A DNA stretch of 64,000 bases from Isoperla grammatica (GCA_945910005.1 OX246743.1:42318736-42382735); one strand, 5' to 3'; positions 22,926-37,052 are shown, counted from the stretch's first letter. The notes: generated by a model from the letters alone, not told the origin. Translations and numbers: made by a program.

Positions 22926-23126
22926 AATTGCATTGCTTAGACTGGTATATAACACACTGCTCTCAATGTATGCATGTCACCAAGTCCAAATATATATGGA
23001 TGTACGAACAGAACGTCTCATTGGATTTAAAAAATATCCAAGAATACGATCTGATGATAAAAACTCCGCAAATTGAGAAATAAATGATATAAATGTGTGA
23101 ATATGGATGAAAAAAAGAGTGGTGGG

Positions 23127-23195
23127 GACGGGTCTCGAACCCCAGACCTCAAGCATGGTAACCAACGACGCTACTGCATTCGCCATAGCAAACGA
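23127..23195 (-). repeat. tRNA-like segment, type 2
   Basis: The minus strand holds ATGGCGAATGCAGTAGCG and GGGGTTCGAGACCC. Copies recur at about 24606-24672, 26088-26154, 27574-27640, 29056-29120 and, diverged, 30262-30330. All lie in the same orientation as type 1. Confidence 0.6.
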
Positions 23196-26100
23196 TGATA
23201 CTTTCAGCGCTTACACAGGTACAAGACATACTGCTCTCAATGTTGTGCATTGTTTGGGATATTCAGGTAGCTTATATCATAACCTCCTATAGCCGTCTGA
23301 ACTCCTGATACACATGTACAGAAAACGCAGTTTTGGGGCTTTCAAGACTTGGTTCATTCTGACATCATGACCTCCTATAGCCGTCTGAACTCCTGATACA
23401 CATCCACGGAAAACGCATAAGACTTAGTAAATTCACGTTGGGAACATCACTGAACAGCAACATTAAAACATGTTTCCTGGGCTAACCATGAACCATACGC
23501 AAACCATTACATGTTCAATAAGTACACTGGGAATGGACGTAGCAGAAAGTGTAGACATTATTGTCTTAACCCTTTAATCCGTGACGCTACACAGTGTCAA
23601 AAACGTGCTAAAATACACTGCGTTTTTGAGTTTTTAATTTTTTACAGCTATATTGTTTACTTGGGAGATCTTGAAGTTAATACCCAAGGTAGAACTAATA
23701 ATTTTCTACTTTGAAAAAAATCAACGTGTACCTATGTTTGTTGTGAACGACGTCAGGCGTCGCCGAAATTTCAAAGATTTTCTTGTCAAGTTCCACTTTC
23801 GGTACCGATTGTGGATGAACGGTGGTACCTAGTTAGTCGTAGCGTCGAACTTAAGGGTCAGTAAGAGTCCTTGGTGACGTAGTATGAGCGTCGGTAGCGT
23901 CGGTTTACACAGGTCGTGGTGAGGCGACGCCAACTTCAGGTAACCAAAATAGTAGATTTTTTGAGGTTTTTATTTTTTTACGAGAAAACGGTTTAAGATA
24001 GAATTTTTTTGTTGTCAATTCCTTCATATTCATACCTCTCTTGATTTTATGAGTATTTTTAAAAAAATAAAAAAAAATAAAAATTTCATTTTTCTCCGAT
24101 CTTGCTTTTCTGTGACAAAATTTGAAATTTTGGGCGCCTGTATCTCTGTTAGTATGACCCTCAGCATATTTTCGTTTTCAGGATGTCTAGATAATTAACA
24201 CAAAAAAAAATAAAAAAAATAAAAAAACAATTTTTGACCACCCGTTTTTTAGCTACGAGCGCTTGAAAAAAAAATTTCCCCTTAGTAAACCCTTCTCAAA
24301 TTTGCTGCTCTGAATATGGAAGAAAAAAAGTTTGCTGGTAACTGGCCTCGAACCCCGGACCTTTAAAACACGAAGCCACGACGCTACTGCCTGCGCCGTG
24401 CCACTCGATGGAAATTGCATTGCTTAGACTGGTATATAACACACTGCTCTCAATGTGTGCATGTCACCAAATATATATGGATGAACGAACAGAACGTCTC
24501 ATTGGATTTAAAAATTATCCAAGAATACGATCTGATGATAAAAACTCCGCAAATTGAGATATATGATATAAATGTGTGAATATGGATGAAAAAAAAGAGT
24601 GGTGGGGACGGATCTCGAACCCCAGACCTCAAGCATGGTAACCAACGACGCTACTGCATTCGCCATAGCAAACGATGATACTTTCAGCGCTCACACAGGT
24701 ACAAGACATACCGCTCTCAATGTTGTGCATTGTTTGGGGTATTCAGATAGCTTATATCATAACCTCCTATAGCCGTCTGAACTCCTGATACACATGTACA
24801 GAAAACGCAGTTTTGGGGCTTTCAAGACTTGGTTCATTCTAAAATCATAAGCTCCTATAGCCGTCTGAACTCCTGATACACATCCACAGAAAACGCATAA
24901 GACTTAGTAAATTCACGTTGGGAACATCACTGAACAGCCAACATTAAAACATGTTTCCTGGGCTAACCATTAATCATAGGCAAACCATAACATGTTCAAT
25001 AAGTACACTGGGAATGGACGTTGCAGAAAGTTTAGACATTAATGTCTTTACTCTTTAATCCGTGACGCTACGCAGTGTCAAAAACGTGCTAAAATACACT
25101 GCGTTTTTGAGTTTTTAATTTTTTACAGCTATATTGATTACTTGGGAGATCTTGAAGTTTATACCCAAGGTAGAACTAATAATTTTCTACTTTGAAAAAA
25201 ATCAACGTGTACCTATGTTTGTTGTGAACGACGTCAGGCGTCGCCGAAATTTCAAAGATTTTCTTGTCAAGTTCCACTTTCAGTACCGATTGTGGATGAA
25301 CGGTGGTACCTAGTTAGTCGTAGCGTCGAACTTAAGGTCAGTAAGAATCATTGGTGACGTAGTATGAGCGTCGGTAGCGTCGGTTTACACAGGTCGTGGT
25401 GAGGCGACGCCAACTTCAGTTAACCAAAATAGTAGATTTTTTGAGGTTTTTATTTTTTTACGGAAAAACGGTTTGAGATAGAATTTTTTGGTTGTCAATT
25501 CCTTCATATTCATACCTCTCTTGATTTTATGAGTATTTTTTAAAAAATAAAAAAAAATAAAAATTTCATTTTTCTCCGATCTTGCTTTTCTGTGACAAAA
25601 TTTGAAATTTTTGGCGCCTGTATCTCTGTTAGTATGACCCCCAGCATATTTTCGTTTTCAGGATGTCTAGATAATTAACGCAAAAAAAATAAAAAAACAA
25701 TTTTGGACCACCCGTTTTTTAGCTACGAGCGCTTGAAAAAAAAATTTCCCCTTAGTAAACCCTTCTCAAATTTGCTGCTCTGAATATGGAAGAAAAAAAA
25801 TTTGCTGGTAACTGGCCTCGAACCCCGGACCTTTAAAACACGAAGCCACGACGCTACTGCCTGCGCCGTGCCACTCGATGGAAATTGCATTGCTTAGACT
25901 GGTATATAACACACTGCTCTCAATGTATGCATGTCACCAAGTCCAAATATATATGGATGTACGAACAGAACGTCTCATTGGATTTAAAAAATATTCAAGA
26001 ATACGATCTGATGATAAAAACTCCGCAAATTGAGAAATAAATGATATAAATGTGTGAATATGGATGAAAAAAAAGAGTGCTGGGGACGGGTCTCGAACCC

Positions 26101-29100
26101 CAGACCTCAAGCATGGTAACCAACGACGCTACTGCATTCGCCATAGCACACGATGATACATTCACCGCTTACACAGGTACAAGACATACTGCTCTCAATG
26201 TTGTGCATTGTTTGGGGTATTCAGATAGCTTATATCATAACCTCCTATAGCCGTCTGAGCTCCTGATACACATGTACAGAAAACGCAGTTTTGGGGCTTT
26301 CAAGACTTGGTTTATTCTAATATCATAACCTCCTATAGCCGTCTGAACTCCTGATACACATCCACAGAAAACGCATAAGACTCAGTAAATTCACGTTGGG
26401 AATATCACTGAACAGCCAACATTAAAACATGTTTCCTGGGCTAACCATGAATCATAGGCAAACCATAACATGTTCAATAAGTACACTGGGATCGGACGTT
26501 GCAGAAAGTTTAGAGATTATTGTCTTAACCCTTTAATCCGTGACGCTACGCAGTGTCAAAAACGTGCTAAAATACACTGCGGTTTTGAGTTTTTAATTTT
26601 TTACAGCTATATTGTTTACTTGGGAGATCTTGAAGTTAATACCCAAGGTAGAACTAATAATTTTCTACTTTGAAAAAAATCAACGTGTACATATGTTTGT
26701 TGTGAACGACGTCAGGCGTCGCCGAAATTTCAAAGATTTTCTTGTCAAGTTCCACTTTCGGTACCGATTGTGGATGAACGGTGGTACCTAGTTAGTCGTA
26801 GCGTCGAACTTAAGGTCAGTAAGAGTCATTGGTGACATAGTATGAGCGTCGGTAGCGTCGGTTTACACAGGTCGTGGTGAGGCGACGCCAACTTCAGGTA
26901 ACCAAAATAGTAGATTTTTTGAGGTTTTTATTTTTTTACGGGAAAACGGTTTGAGATAGAATTTTTTGGTTGTCAATTCCTTCATATTCATACCTCTCTT
27001 GATTTTATGAGTATTTTTTAAAAAATAAAAAAAAATAAGAATTTCATTTTTCTCCGATCTGGCTTTTCTGTGACAAAATTTGAAATTTTGAGCGCCTGTA
27101 TCTCTGTTAGTATGACCCCCAGCATATTTTCGTTTTCAGGATGTCTAGATAATTAACGCAAAAAAAATAAAAAAAATAAAAAAACAATTTTGGACCACCC
27201 GTTTTTTAGCTACGAGCGCTTGAAAAAAAAATGTCCCCTTAGTAAACCCTTCTCAAATTTGCTGCTCTGAATATGGAAGAAAAAAAATTTGCTGGTAACT
27301 GGCCTCGAACCCCGGACCTTTAAAACACGAAGCCACGACGCTACTGCCTGCGCCGTGCCACTCGATGGAAACTGCATTGCTTTGACTGGTATATAACACA
27401 CTGCTCTCAATGTATGCATGTCACCAAGTCCAAATATATATGGATGTACGAACAGAACGTCTCATTAGATTTAAAAAATATCCAAGAATACGATCTGATG
27501 ATAAAAACTCCGCAAATTGAGAAATAAATGATATAAATGTGTGAATATGGATGAAAAAAAAGAGTGCTGGGGACGGGTCTCGAACCCCAGACCTCAAGCA
27601 TGGTAACCAACGACGCTACTGCATTCGCCATAGCACACGATGATACATTCACCGCTTACACAGGTACAAGACATACTGCTCTCAATGTTGTGCATTGTTT
27701 GGGGTATTCAGATAGCTTATATCATAACCTCCTATAGCCGTCTGAACTCCTGATACACATGTACAGAAAACGCAGTTTTGGGGCTTTCAAGACTTGGTTC
27801 ATTCTAAAATCATAACCTCCTATAGCCGTCTGAACTCCTGATACACATCCACAGAAAACGCATAAGACTCAGTAAATTCACGTTGGGAATATCACTGAAC
27901 AGCCAACATTAAAACATGTTTCCTGGGCTAACCATGAATCATAGGCAAACCATAACATGTTCAATAAGTACACTGGGATCGGACGTTGCAGAAAGTTTAG
28001 AGATTATTGTCTTAACCCTTTAATCCGTGACGCTACGCAGTGTCAAAAACGTGCTAAAATACACTGCGGTTTTGAGTTTTTAATTTTTTACAGCTATATT
28101 GTTTACTTGGGAGATCTTGAAGTTAATACCCAAGGTAGAACTAATAATTTTCTACTTTGAAAAAAATCAACGTGTACATATGTTTGTTGTGAACGACGTC
28201 AGGCGTCGCCGAAATTTCAAAGATTTTCATGTCAAGTTCCACTTTCGGTACCGATTGCGGATGAACGGTGGTACCTAGTTAGTCGTAGCGTCGAACTTAA
28301 GGTCAGTAAGAGTCCTTGGTGACGTAGTATGAGCGTCGGTAGCGTCGGTTTACACAGGTCGTGGTGAGGCGACGCCAACTTCAGGTAACCAAAATAGTAG
28401 ATTTTTTGAGGTTTTTATTTTTTTACGAGAAAACGGTTTGAGATAGAATTTTTTAGTTGTCAATTCCTTCATATTCATACCTCTCTTGATTTTATAAGTA
28501 TTTTTTAAAAAATAAAAAAAAATAAAAATTTCATTTTTCTCCGATCTTGCTTTTCTGTGACAAAATTTGAAATTTTGGGCGCCTGTATCTCTGTTAGTAT
28601 GACCCCCAGCATATTTTCGTTTTCAGGATGTCTGGATAATTAACGCAAAAAAAATAAAAAAAATAAAAAAACAATTTTGGACCACCCGTTTTTTAGCTAC
28701 GAGCGCTTGAAAAAAAAATTTCCCCTTAGTAAACCCTTCTCAAATTTGCTGCTCTGAATATGGAAGAAAAAAAGTTTGCTGGTAACTGGCCTCGAACCCC
28801 GGACCTTTAAAACACGAAGCCACGACGCTACTGCCTGCGCCGTGCCACTCGATGGAAATTGCATTGCTTAGACTGGTATATAACACACTGCTCTCAATGT
28901 ATGCATGTCACCAAATATATATGGATGTACGAACAGAACGTCTCATTGGATTTAAAAATTATCCAAGAATACGATCTGATGATAAAAACTCCGCAAATTG
29001 AGATATAAATGATATAAATGTGTGAATATGGATGAAAAAAAAGAGTGCTGGGGACGGGTCTCGAACCCCAGACCTCAACCATAGTAACCGACGACGCTAC

Positions 29101-30390
29101 TGCATTCGCCATAGCACACGATGATACTTTCACCGCTTACACAGGTACAAGACATACTGCTCTCAATGTTGTGCATTGTTTGGGGTATTCAGATAGCTTA
29201 TATCATAACCTCCTATAGCCGCCTGAACTCCTCATACACATGTACAGAAAACGCAGTTTTGGGGCTTTCAAGACTTGGTTCATTCTTATATCATAACCTC
29301 CTATAGCCGTCTGAACTCCTGATACACATCCACAGAAAACGCATTAGACTTAGTAAATTCACGTTGGGAACATCACTGAACAGCCAACATTAAAACATGT
29401 TTCCTGGGCTATCATTAATCATAGGCAAACCATAACATGTTCAATAAGTACACTGGGAATGGACGTTGCAGAAAGTTTAGACATTATTGTCTTAACCCTT
29501 TAATCCGTGACGCTACACAGTGTCAAAAACGTGCTAAAATACACTGCGTTTTTGAGTTTTTAATTTTTTACAGCTATATTGTTTACTTGGGAGATCTTGA
29601 AGTTAATACCTAAGGTAGAACTAATAATTTTCTACTTTGAAAAAAATCAACGTGTACCTATGTTTGTTGTGAACGACGTCAGGCGTCGCCGAAATTTCAA
29701 AGATTTTCTTGTCAAGTTCCACTTTCGGTACCGATTGTGGATGAACGGTGGTACTTAGTTAGTCGTAGCGTCGAACTTAAGGTCAGTAAGAATCATTGGT
29801 GACGTAGTATGAGCGTCGGTAGCGTCGGTTTTCACAGGTCGTGGTGAGGCGACGCCAACTTCAGGTAACCAAAATAGTAGATTTTTTAAGGTTTTTATTT
29901 TTTTACGGGAAAACGGTTTGAGATAGAATTTTTTGGTTGTCAATTCCTTCATATTCATATCTCTCTTGATTTTATGAGTATTTTTAAAAAAATAAAAAAT
30001 AAAAAAAAAAATTAAATTTTCTCCCGTCTTGCTTTTCTGTGAGGTTTTTCGAAATTTTGACCGCCTGTATCTCTGTTGGTATGACCCCCAGCATATTTTC
30101 GTTTTCAGGATGTCTAGATAATTAACGCTAAAAAAATAAAAAAAAAATACAGAAACAAATTTGGACCACCCGTTTTTTAGCTACAAACGCAAAAAAAAAA
30201 AATTTTCCCTTACCCTCCTCAACTATGCTGCTCTGAATATGGAAGAAAAAAATCGTGGTGGTACCGGGTCTCGAACCCCGGACCTCTAAAACACTAGTCC
30301 ACGACGCTACCGCGTATGCCATGCCTCATCATGATGAAAGTTGGGTCGCTTAGACTGGTAGATAACACACTGTTCTCAATGTATGGTGTC

Positions 30391-33300
30391 GTGGGGTGGA
30401 CATGATGCTTGCGTGGCAAAGGTTGAAAAATGAGTAGAACATTTTTTATAACATGTTTTTATTACATTTCAGAAGTTGATTGACGACTTTGAGAAATTAT
30501 ATTTATTTATGTTTCATTTCAAGGAGGCTTTTTAACGGTTTTTGGTTCATATTATTCACCGTTATTCAAACTGTTGCAAGGTGGAAATACCTGATAATAA
30601 ACCCTGTTGTATTTGAGAGTGTAAGTACATGCCAAAGAGATATCCATGAAGTGCCGGTATTAACTCAGGTGAGTAAATACTTCAGATGTATATTGGCTAT
30701 ATTGGCCCTGCCGAATCTGGCAATTCGAGACTGTACCTTGTACCACGTTGTCGTTTTTTAAATCTCATTTGATAGATCTTGACCTCGTGATTAAAAAAAA
30801 GCCTATCCCATTATTAGGGATATTTTAATATTCCAGGAATGCAAAAGTTGCCCCGTTTTTGAGGAAATGTTACTTTTAAAAGTTCCTTTTCTTGGGAAAC
30901 TTACCCAACATTGCCTATTGCGCAGATGTAGTGTTAAGTATTGTTATATTTTGTGGTAACGATTGACTACCTTATTTAACATATACGGCACCATAAAAGC
31001 TAAACGGAGAGCAGAACTTCCTCCGAGGATGAGGAACTTTCACAAGGACGGGAAATAAAGTCAAGACTCAAGACACTCGTCTCTTTCTCTAACAATGTTA
31101 TATTTACATGTTATATCTTACATGACAGTTTACACCTTGTTACAACAAACACATAACAAGCAAAATTAATATAGCATCTTAAAAAATTATAAATACGATA
31201 AATAATCAATATAAATAATTAGTAAACTATTAAAACAGGAAAAGTGGTGTTATCGAGACTAGAAGACTAACACGCGATAGGCCACATACTCTTGCCTGGT
31301 AGCAAAGCACAATCATGCTTCCGGTAAAATATTTCAAATGCTTCATTCAATTCTTGCAGGTTGTGGCTTGAAATCTCTTGTCAGCATTGAAAACAAGTGA
31401 AATATGAGTTTCTTTTAAAGTGCAGCCCTTAATCATAGCCCGATATACTTACAAATTTAAAACCGCTGCATTATAGAACATTACATAGAGTTTGGTACTT
31501 CCACTTCACTGTACCATATCATTTTGGACGAAACCAATGTGTATGATTATCATGTTGTCAAAATGTTTCGAAGTGCTCGATATAGGTATGGATAGGCCAA
31601 TATACACAACTTCTGAAGCTCATATAAGCTTTGAATGTATGGTAGGTTAGAGTGGGAAGAGGCACTGCTGTTTCGTACCTACCCCCACAGGTATTGTTTA
31701 TCTAACTGCATTTAGAATTACAAGTAAAGTAAGTTTTGAAGGTGAACTATACCCTGTGCAATAAAGTTGATTATTGCCTTGATTACAACGGTCAGCCAAC
31801 TAAATTAACGTGACTGAATACCGGTCAAGATAAACTGAATTATAATTGAAAACTTTGCACAAAACCAAACTACCATCCAGTTCTCCATGGCCTGACAATT
31901 TCACACTCTGAGTTGTTCACATTACTAAAGACCACTTACTTGAACTACTTGCTTTGAAAAGGTTTGACTAGCAATCCTTGAAGTGATCATATAAATAAAA
32001 CATTACCGAACATGACATCATTATTGGTTCTCAAATCAGTCTTTTTTACGCCACGTCTCTCAGCACGGATATGTGGTTATGGCTTCCACTGAAATATCTT
32101 TTCCAATCACAAAAAACTAAGAAGTTCCAGTAAGCAAACAATACCTTCCTGTACATTCTGGTAAATGACTCGCGTGTGTATGCTTTACAATGCTTATTAA
32201 TAATTTCAACATCTGAAATAAAATCATTGTTTACATAAAAGCTAAACTGTAGCGAGCGTGTCGTCTGCTAGAGACTAAACTGGGATGGTACTACTGACAG
32301 TTTAAAGTTTACGTATCGCCCACTGTACAATTAAAAACGCCCAGAGGGAAGATTGTTTCTAGCCCTTTCCAAGCACCATGGGTGGTGGCAAAATGCGCAG
32401 TATTAAAATCCAGTACCTACAAATGATCTTAAAACACTTTTCATGTAAAACACAAATCATAACTTATACTTTGCTTAATGAGGTATTCCTAAATTGGCCC
32501 ATCAATTCAAAATTCAATTAATATTAATATAATACAAGGGCACATATATAAAAATAATAATCTAGTTAACAACAACATATTGACATACCTTTTAATACCT
32601 GTGTGTTCAAACATCGTGATGTTCATGTTCTGCAGAACACAGTTGAAGACAATAGCTTCCATACATGAAATGTGGAGTTGCTACTTATTCCCATTGGGGA
32701 GTGAGTGAAGCCCCTAACTCAAATGTTGGCGCGAGGGTCGGTTCGCAACAAAACATTTACAAATATTTAACTTTAACACTATTGTTATTATGGTCTGGTC
32801 TGGTTCCCATTTGCACATCACCAAAGTGCTAAAACTTATCTAGACTGCAGCAAACTGAAATTTGACTAGTCACATGTAGGCAGAAACATCGCAAACCCAC
32901 ATAAACCGCCACTGGATAAGAATAAGATAAACAATATTCGTCTGCTAGTATAAGAAACTGTAGCGAGACAAATTAGTACTGTGAGGAAATACCATTGCCT
33001 TCCTAAATCAATGGATTGAAATACTATGTCGTGTGGAAGGTTTGGAGTGAAAGGCAGCAGTTAAAAAACCTACCCCGACTGACTGGTTTCATGACTGAGT
33101 ACCAGTCGAAATTGGTTTCTTGAATCTTGTCTATCACAGATATGTTTAGAGTAGGGAATAGGAATACAGCTTACTTGACAAAGGTCTTAGGTACCAGTAA
33201 ACGAGCCGGTCATACGAAACCTTAAAAAAAAAAAAAGACACTATACAAAACCAAGTGGCTAAACACCTTTTACCATCAGTTCAATTTGGTATTTGGAATA

Positions 33301-34285
33301 CTAGGTGCACGGTCCATCTTCACACAAACTTACTTTTACCAACGTTTCACTAAAATAAATAGATACATTTATATTATTGTCTACCCACTCGGTTACAAAA
33401 ACTGATTTTCAGTTGGGGACATTATTATAACACTTATTTTGTCTTCGTTCTATGACGGCTCCAAAGTCACATACTATATAATGATGGCATCATACAGATT
33501 GATGTAATTGTACGTCTATTTCTGAAGTTATGAAACCCCAGCAAGTGTAGCATTTAGTAGTACTACTTTAATTGCATGGCCCATCTTCATAACACCTTAC
33601 TTTCACACACACTCATAAAAACTAATCAGGAGGCTTCAAATTAAGTTAAGAGCAAAGACTCTTGCCAATATTAAAATCCTGCAATGTTTATTTTCTATGC
33701 ACATTTCAAGAAAAAATTTTCAAATTAGTCCAATGTACTTTCTTATGTATTTATTTCTTTCTTTCTATCTTCTTTCTTACTATTGGCTGTATGAGAAACA
33801 AAAAAATATGCCTACATGGTCAATACTTTGGTTACTAATATTGGGCATATGATAACCAAAATAAAAAAAAAGCTGTCTATTTTTGAAAAAGACATTTTTT
33901 AAATGTCTATTTTGCATGGTTTTACAATTGGCAGTAGTCTTTCCCTTAAAAATATACAATAGAAATATAACCCACCATAATATTACCAACAGTTACCTAG
34001 CATGGTGTGTAAACTCTACTGACCATGAACACAAGTACCTTATCAAGGTAAGCTGTCCCTAACGTAAATAATCATGAAATCAGTTCCGTTTTACAAATGC
34101 TCAGTACGTACACGTATTATTGTTCTATAAGCTGTCCTCACACGATCGCAATTATTTATCGAGGCTGCCTATTTTTAATTGTTGAATATGACCTTTATAT
34201 TGCTTTTATATATATCACAATAAATGTAAGCTTTGGTTGCAGCCATATTATTGTTAACTATGCTTGTTTTGTAAACATAATAATA
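30391..34285. other. Gene-free stretch downstream of parcas
   Basis: No exon or classifiable repeat is supported. The part next to 34286 must include the parcas 3' UTR (minus strand). A minus-strand AATAAA at 33687-33692 is the nearest clear candidate signal about 600 bp from the stop, but others exist farther away. The scarcity of repeats compared with neighbouring DNA would fit a long 3' UTR. Confidence 0.4.
33687..33692 (-). terminator. Candidate parcas polyadenylation signal
   Basis: AATAAA on the minus strand about 595 bp beyond the stop codon. Assignment is by position only. Confidence 0.3.
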
Positions 34286-37017
34286 TTACTGAGTTTCCTT
34301 CGTGTCCAGTGACTTTTCCTCCAGGTTCTTCAGTTCTTGTATCAGAGGAGATATTTCCGATATGGGCGTCCCGAGGACTTGCTCGCAAGCGTCTTGTATG
34401 TCTTGTTCCAGCATCAGCGAAGTTATCTGGTCGTCTGTAAGCATCTCCACACTAGACAGAAGAAATTACGGACTTAGTAGGTTATAAACTAGGCCTACAA
34501 TAACAATAAATCAGACAGATCAGTAGGAAAACGTTTTACTCTAAAGTAATGGTATATAAAGTGAGGAAAGGATCCAACAGCTTACCTTCGTGTAGTAAGA
34601 TGACGGGTTTGCGAGTTTGAAGTACACATAAAAGCTCACTGCTGCTGCTCACTCGTGAGCAAGACCTCGGTCGAAACGTCTCGTTATATTTTGTATTATG
34701 TCTTTTATGTGTACTTCAAACTCGCAAATCCGTCATCTTACTACACGAAGGTAAGCTGTTGGATCCTTTCCTCACTTTATATACCATTCCAGCCGATTGG
34801 CACCTACTTTCATAACTTACTCTAAAGTAATTGATGTAATAAATAATTAATGTATTCTAGGGGAATTACCTCGCCAAGCTTTCACTGTCGGATGTAGAAT
34901 CGTCCTCGACGTTCAGATAGGTTAATGACTTCTCCAGCGGTGAAGGAACCTTCTTCGTTATTCTCGTTTCTGGAACAACAGTCGATGGTTAGTTCAGCCT
35001 TCAGGTAGGCTACTTTTATTGTGATTTTAGTGTGATGTGATAGCATCACCACCTGCCAATGTTTTTTTTGCTATATAAGTTATGTTTGATTATAATACGT
35101 GTATTTTGACACTGTCAAATACCTAAAATAGAATTAGAAATGTTGATTTCAACACAGTTGTCAAATTTATTACATATTTTTTTGGTAAAACATTGTTGGT
35201 CTATAGGCCTACATTGCAAAAATTTCCCGATTTTCCTCAAATTCACTGGGAAAACAAGACATTATTGCCTGTATTTTGCTATTCATAATAAAATTAGTCA
35301 TATGTAGGCTATTTGGCTTTATTTCGTGGATAAAAAAAAAAAAACAAGGCCGACTTACCTCTCCCGCTGAAGATGAGCTGGTTGTTGAGGAAGCCGTCGG
35401 GCAGGTTTGTGTCGTCCTCCCCATCCGAGGGCACCCTTGGTTCGCTGGCTCTCCTCTCGGTCAGCGAGGATATGTTGAGCATCATCATGCCGTGAGACAG
35501 CAGCTCCTTGACTCTCTCAGTGGTCGGGCCCCCCCACAGCGCGTCCAGGCTCTGTCTGCGGTTCAGACCAGGGGGCTCGTCCCCCCCCACAGGATCCTCC
35601 TCTTGGCTCCGGTTGGACGCGAGGGACGGCAGCCAGTTGGCCACCTGCGAGCACACACGGCCGACGTTATTCCCAGTTGACATATTATACATAGGCCTAT
35701 AGAATAATACAATATTATTTTTTTTTTTTTTATGTCTGCTCCCTGTGTCCAACAGTGAAGTCGGGTAGGGGATAGGAAATTAATCCCATCATATTCTGGC
35801 CCCTAGGTACATCGAAGCCGGCTGGCCATGCCTGACGCTTCCCTCATGTTAACTTCCTCCGGCTCCTCCTCTTCACTTTCTTCTTCCTCTGCTCTTTCTA
35901 CAAATTCTGTCCATACTTTTCTATCTTCCCACCATCGTTCCTGATTGACCTCTTCCCAAGTTTATAATGTTTGCACATGTCAATTTCAATTTAGATTCTA
36001 ATGTCAAAATAACAATAGGATGAAATGAAATTCTAATGAGAACAGTAACACTACTACAGATATCTAAGTAATAATATATGAGCAGGAAGTGGATTATATA
36101 ATAACAACTAAGGTTGCCCAACGATATCGATATGTACTGATACACTAAATTATTCTTTTCAGTATCAATATTTGTATTCAGCATCGAGTTAAACACAAAA
36201 TAGTTTTTAAATAAACTTGCTGTTTCCTGTGTGTACGGTGCAGCGAGGATAATAAAACCAGACTTGATTTATCTTCAGAATATTATTTCATAACTCTTAA
36301 TAAATCCACATACTTTCTTGGCAGGCGAGCTGAGTGGATTCCTCAGGACGCTCGTAAAGGACGAGGGCTCGGGTTTCGCGGCCGAGTTCTCGAGCGGACA
36401 GTAGTGTATATAGTCCCGGTCGATCCTCGCAGCGTTCGACCCCATCTTGGCAAACGGTCTCGCCTCCTCGGGTGACTCGATCAGACTGATCTCCGTCCAG
36501 ATCTGAGAGTCGTCTCTCTTCATGGTCGCGTTGACTGGCGGCCGGAGTCCGTCTACTAGTGATGGGAAAAAGGAAAAGCATTTAAAATCCTAAACATTTT
36601 AAAACTACGTTTAACCTTTTGAGTAGTGATATAATTTCCACCTATAGCTACTTCATATTCCCACAAAATATCATTTTCGTGTCTACAACAGCTTTAAACT
36701 AGAACATGAACATTTTGTAGCCCACTAAAAAGGGTTGAACCATCTTTTTTTATGTAATTTATTTTTTTGTGGCAAATTTTATTTTTAACTTTTTTTTTAT
36801 AGATACCTAGGTCTAGGCATAGGCCTACATATATTTTTTTTAAACAGCACATATTAGATATGGGCGTACTGTTCAAAAGGTTAAACGTAACGACGTAACA
36901 GGGAACACGAAAAAAGTGTACATTTTATGTGATGATAGACACTATTTCTATGGGGCATTACATTATTATATGCCCTAAGTTACTATCATTCTCCTAGCTT
37001 CCCACAACTGGAAATAA

Positions 37018-37052
<35 letters not shown>

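Larger units (their letters stand above)
21470..30390. repeat. 1.48-kb tandem array with paired tRNA-like segments
   Basis: A landmark GTCAGGCGTCGCCG recurs at 22291, 23752, 25233, 26711, 28198 and 29678: spacing 1461, 1481, 1478, 1487 and 1480 bp. Copies are highly similar in the middle and diverge at the edges (21.5 and 30.0-30.4 kb). Each monomer holds, in order, a GGGCTAACCAT block, a hairpin-prone GACGTCAGGCGTC block, poly(A)/poly(T)-rich segments, tRNA-like segment type 1, tRNA-like segment type 2 about 265 bp later, and two direct 90-bp subrepeats with CCTCCTATAGCCGTCTGAAC. Conserved short frames (about 67 codons near 23511, 26470 and 27957) carry in-copy substitutions and have no known domain. 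I regard them as non-coding. Confidence 0.92.

Noticed and set aside
22848..29120. A cluster of functional tRNA genes
   Set aside because: The B boxes are good, but T stems are imperfect and no 7-nt anticodon loop or acceptor stem pairs, so SINE-head-like sequence is the safer reading.
35276..35702. Plus-strand frames of 134 and 64 codons
   Set aside because: They are antisense shadows of parcas exon 9, whose minus-strand frame has splice sites and correct phase.
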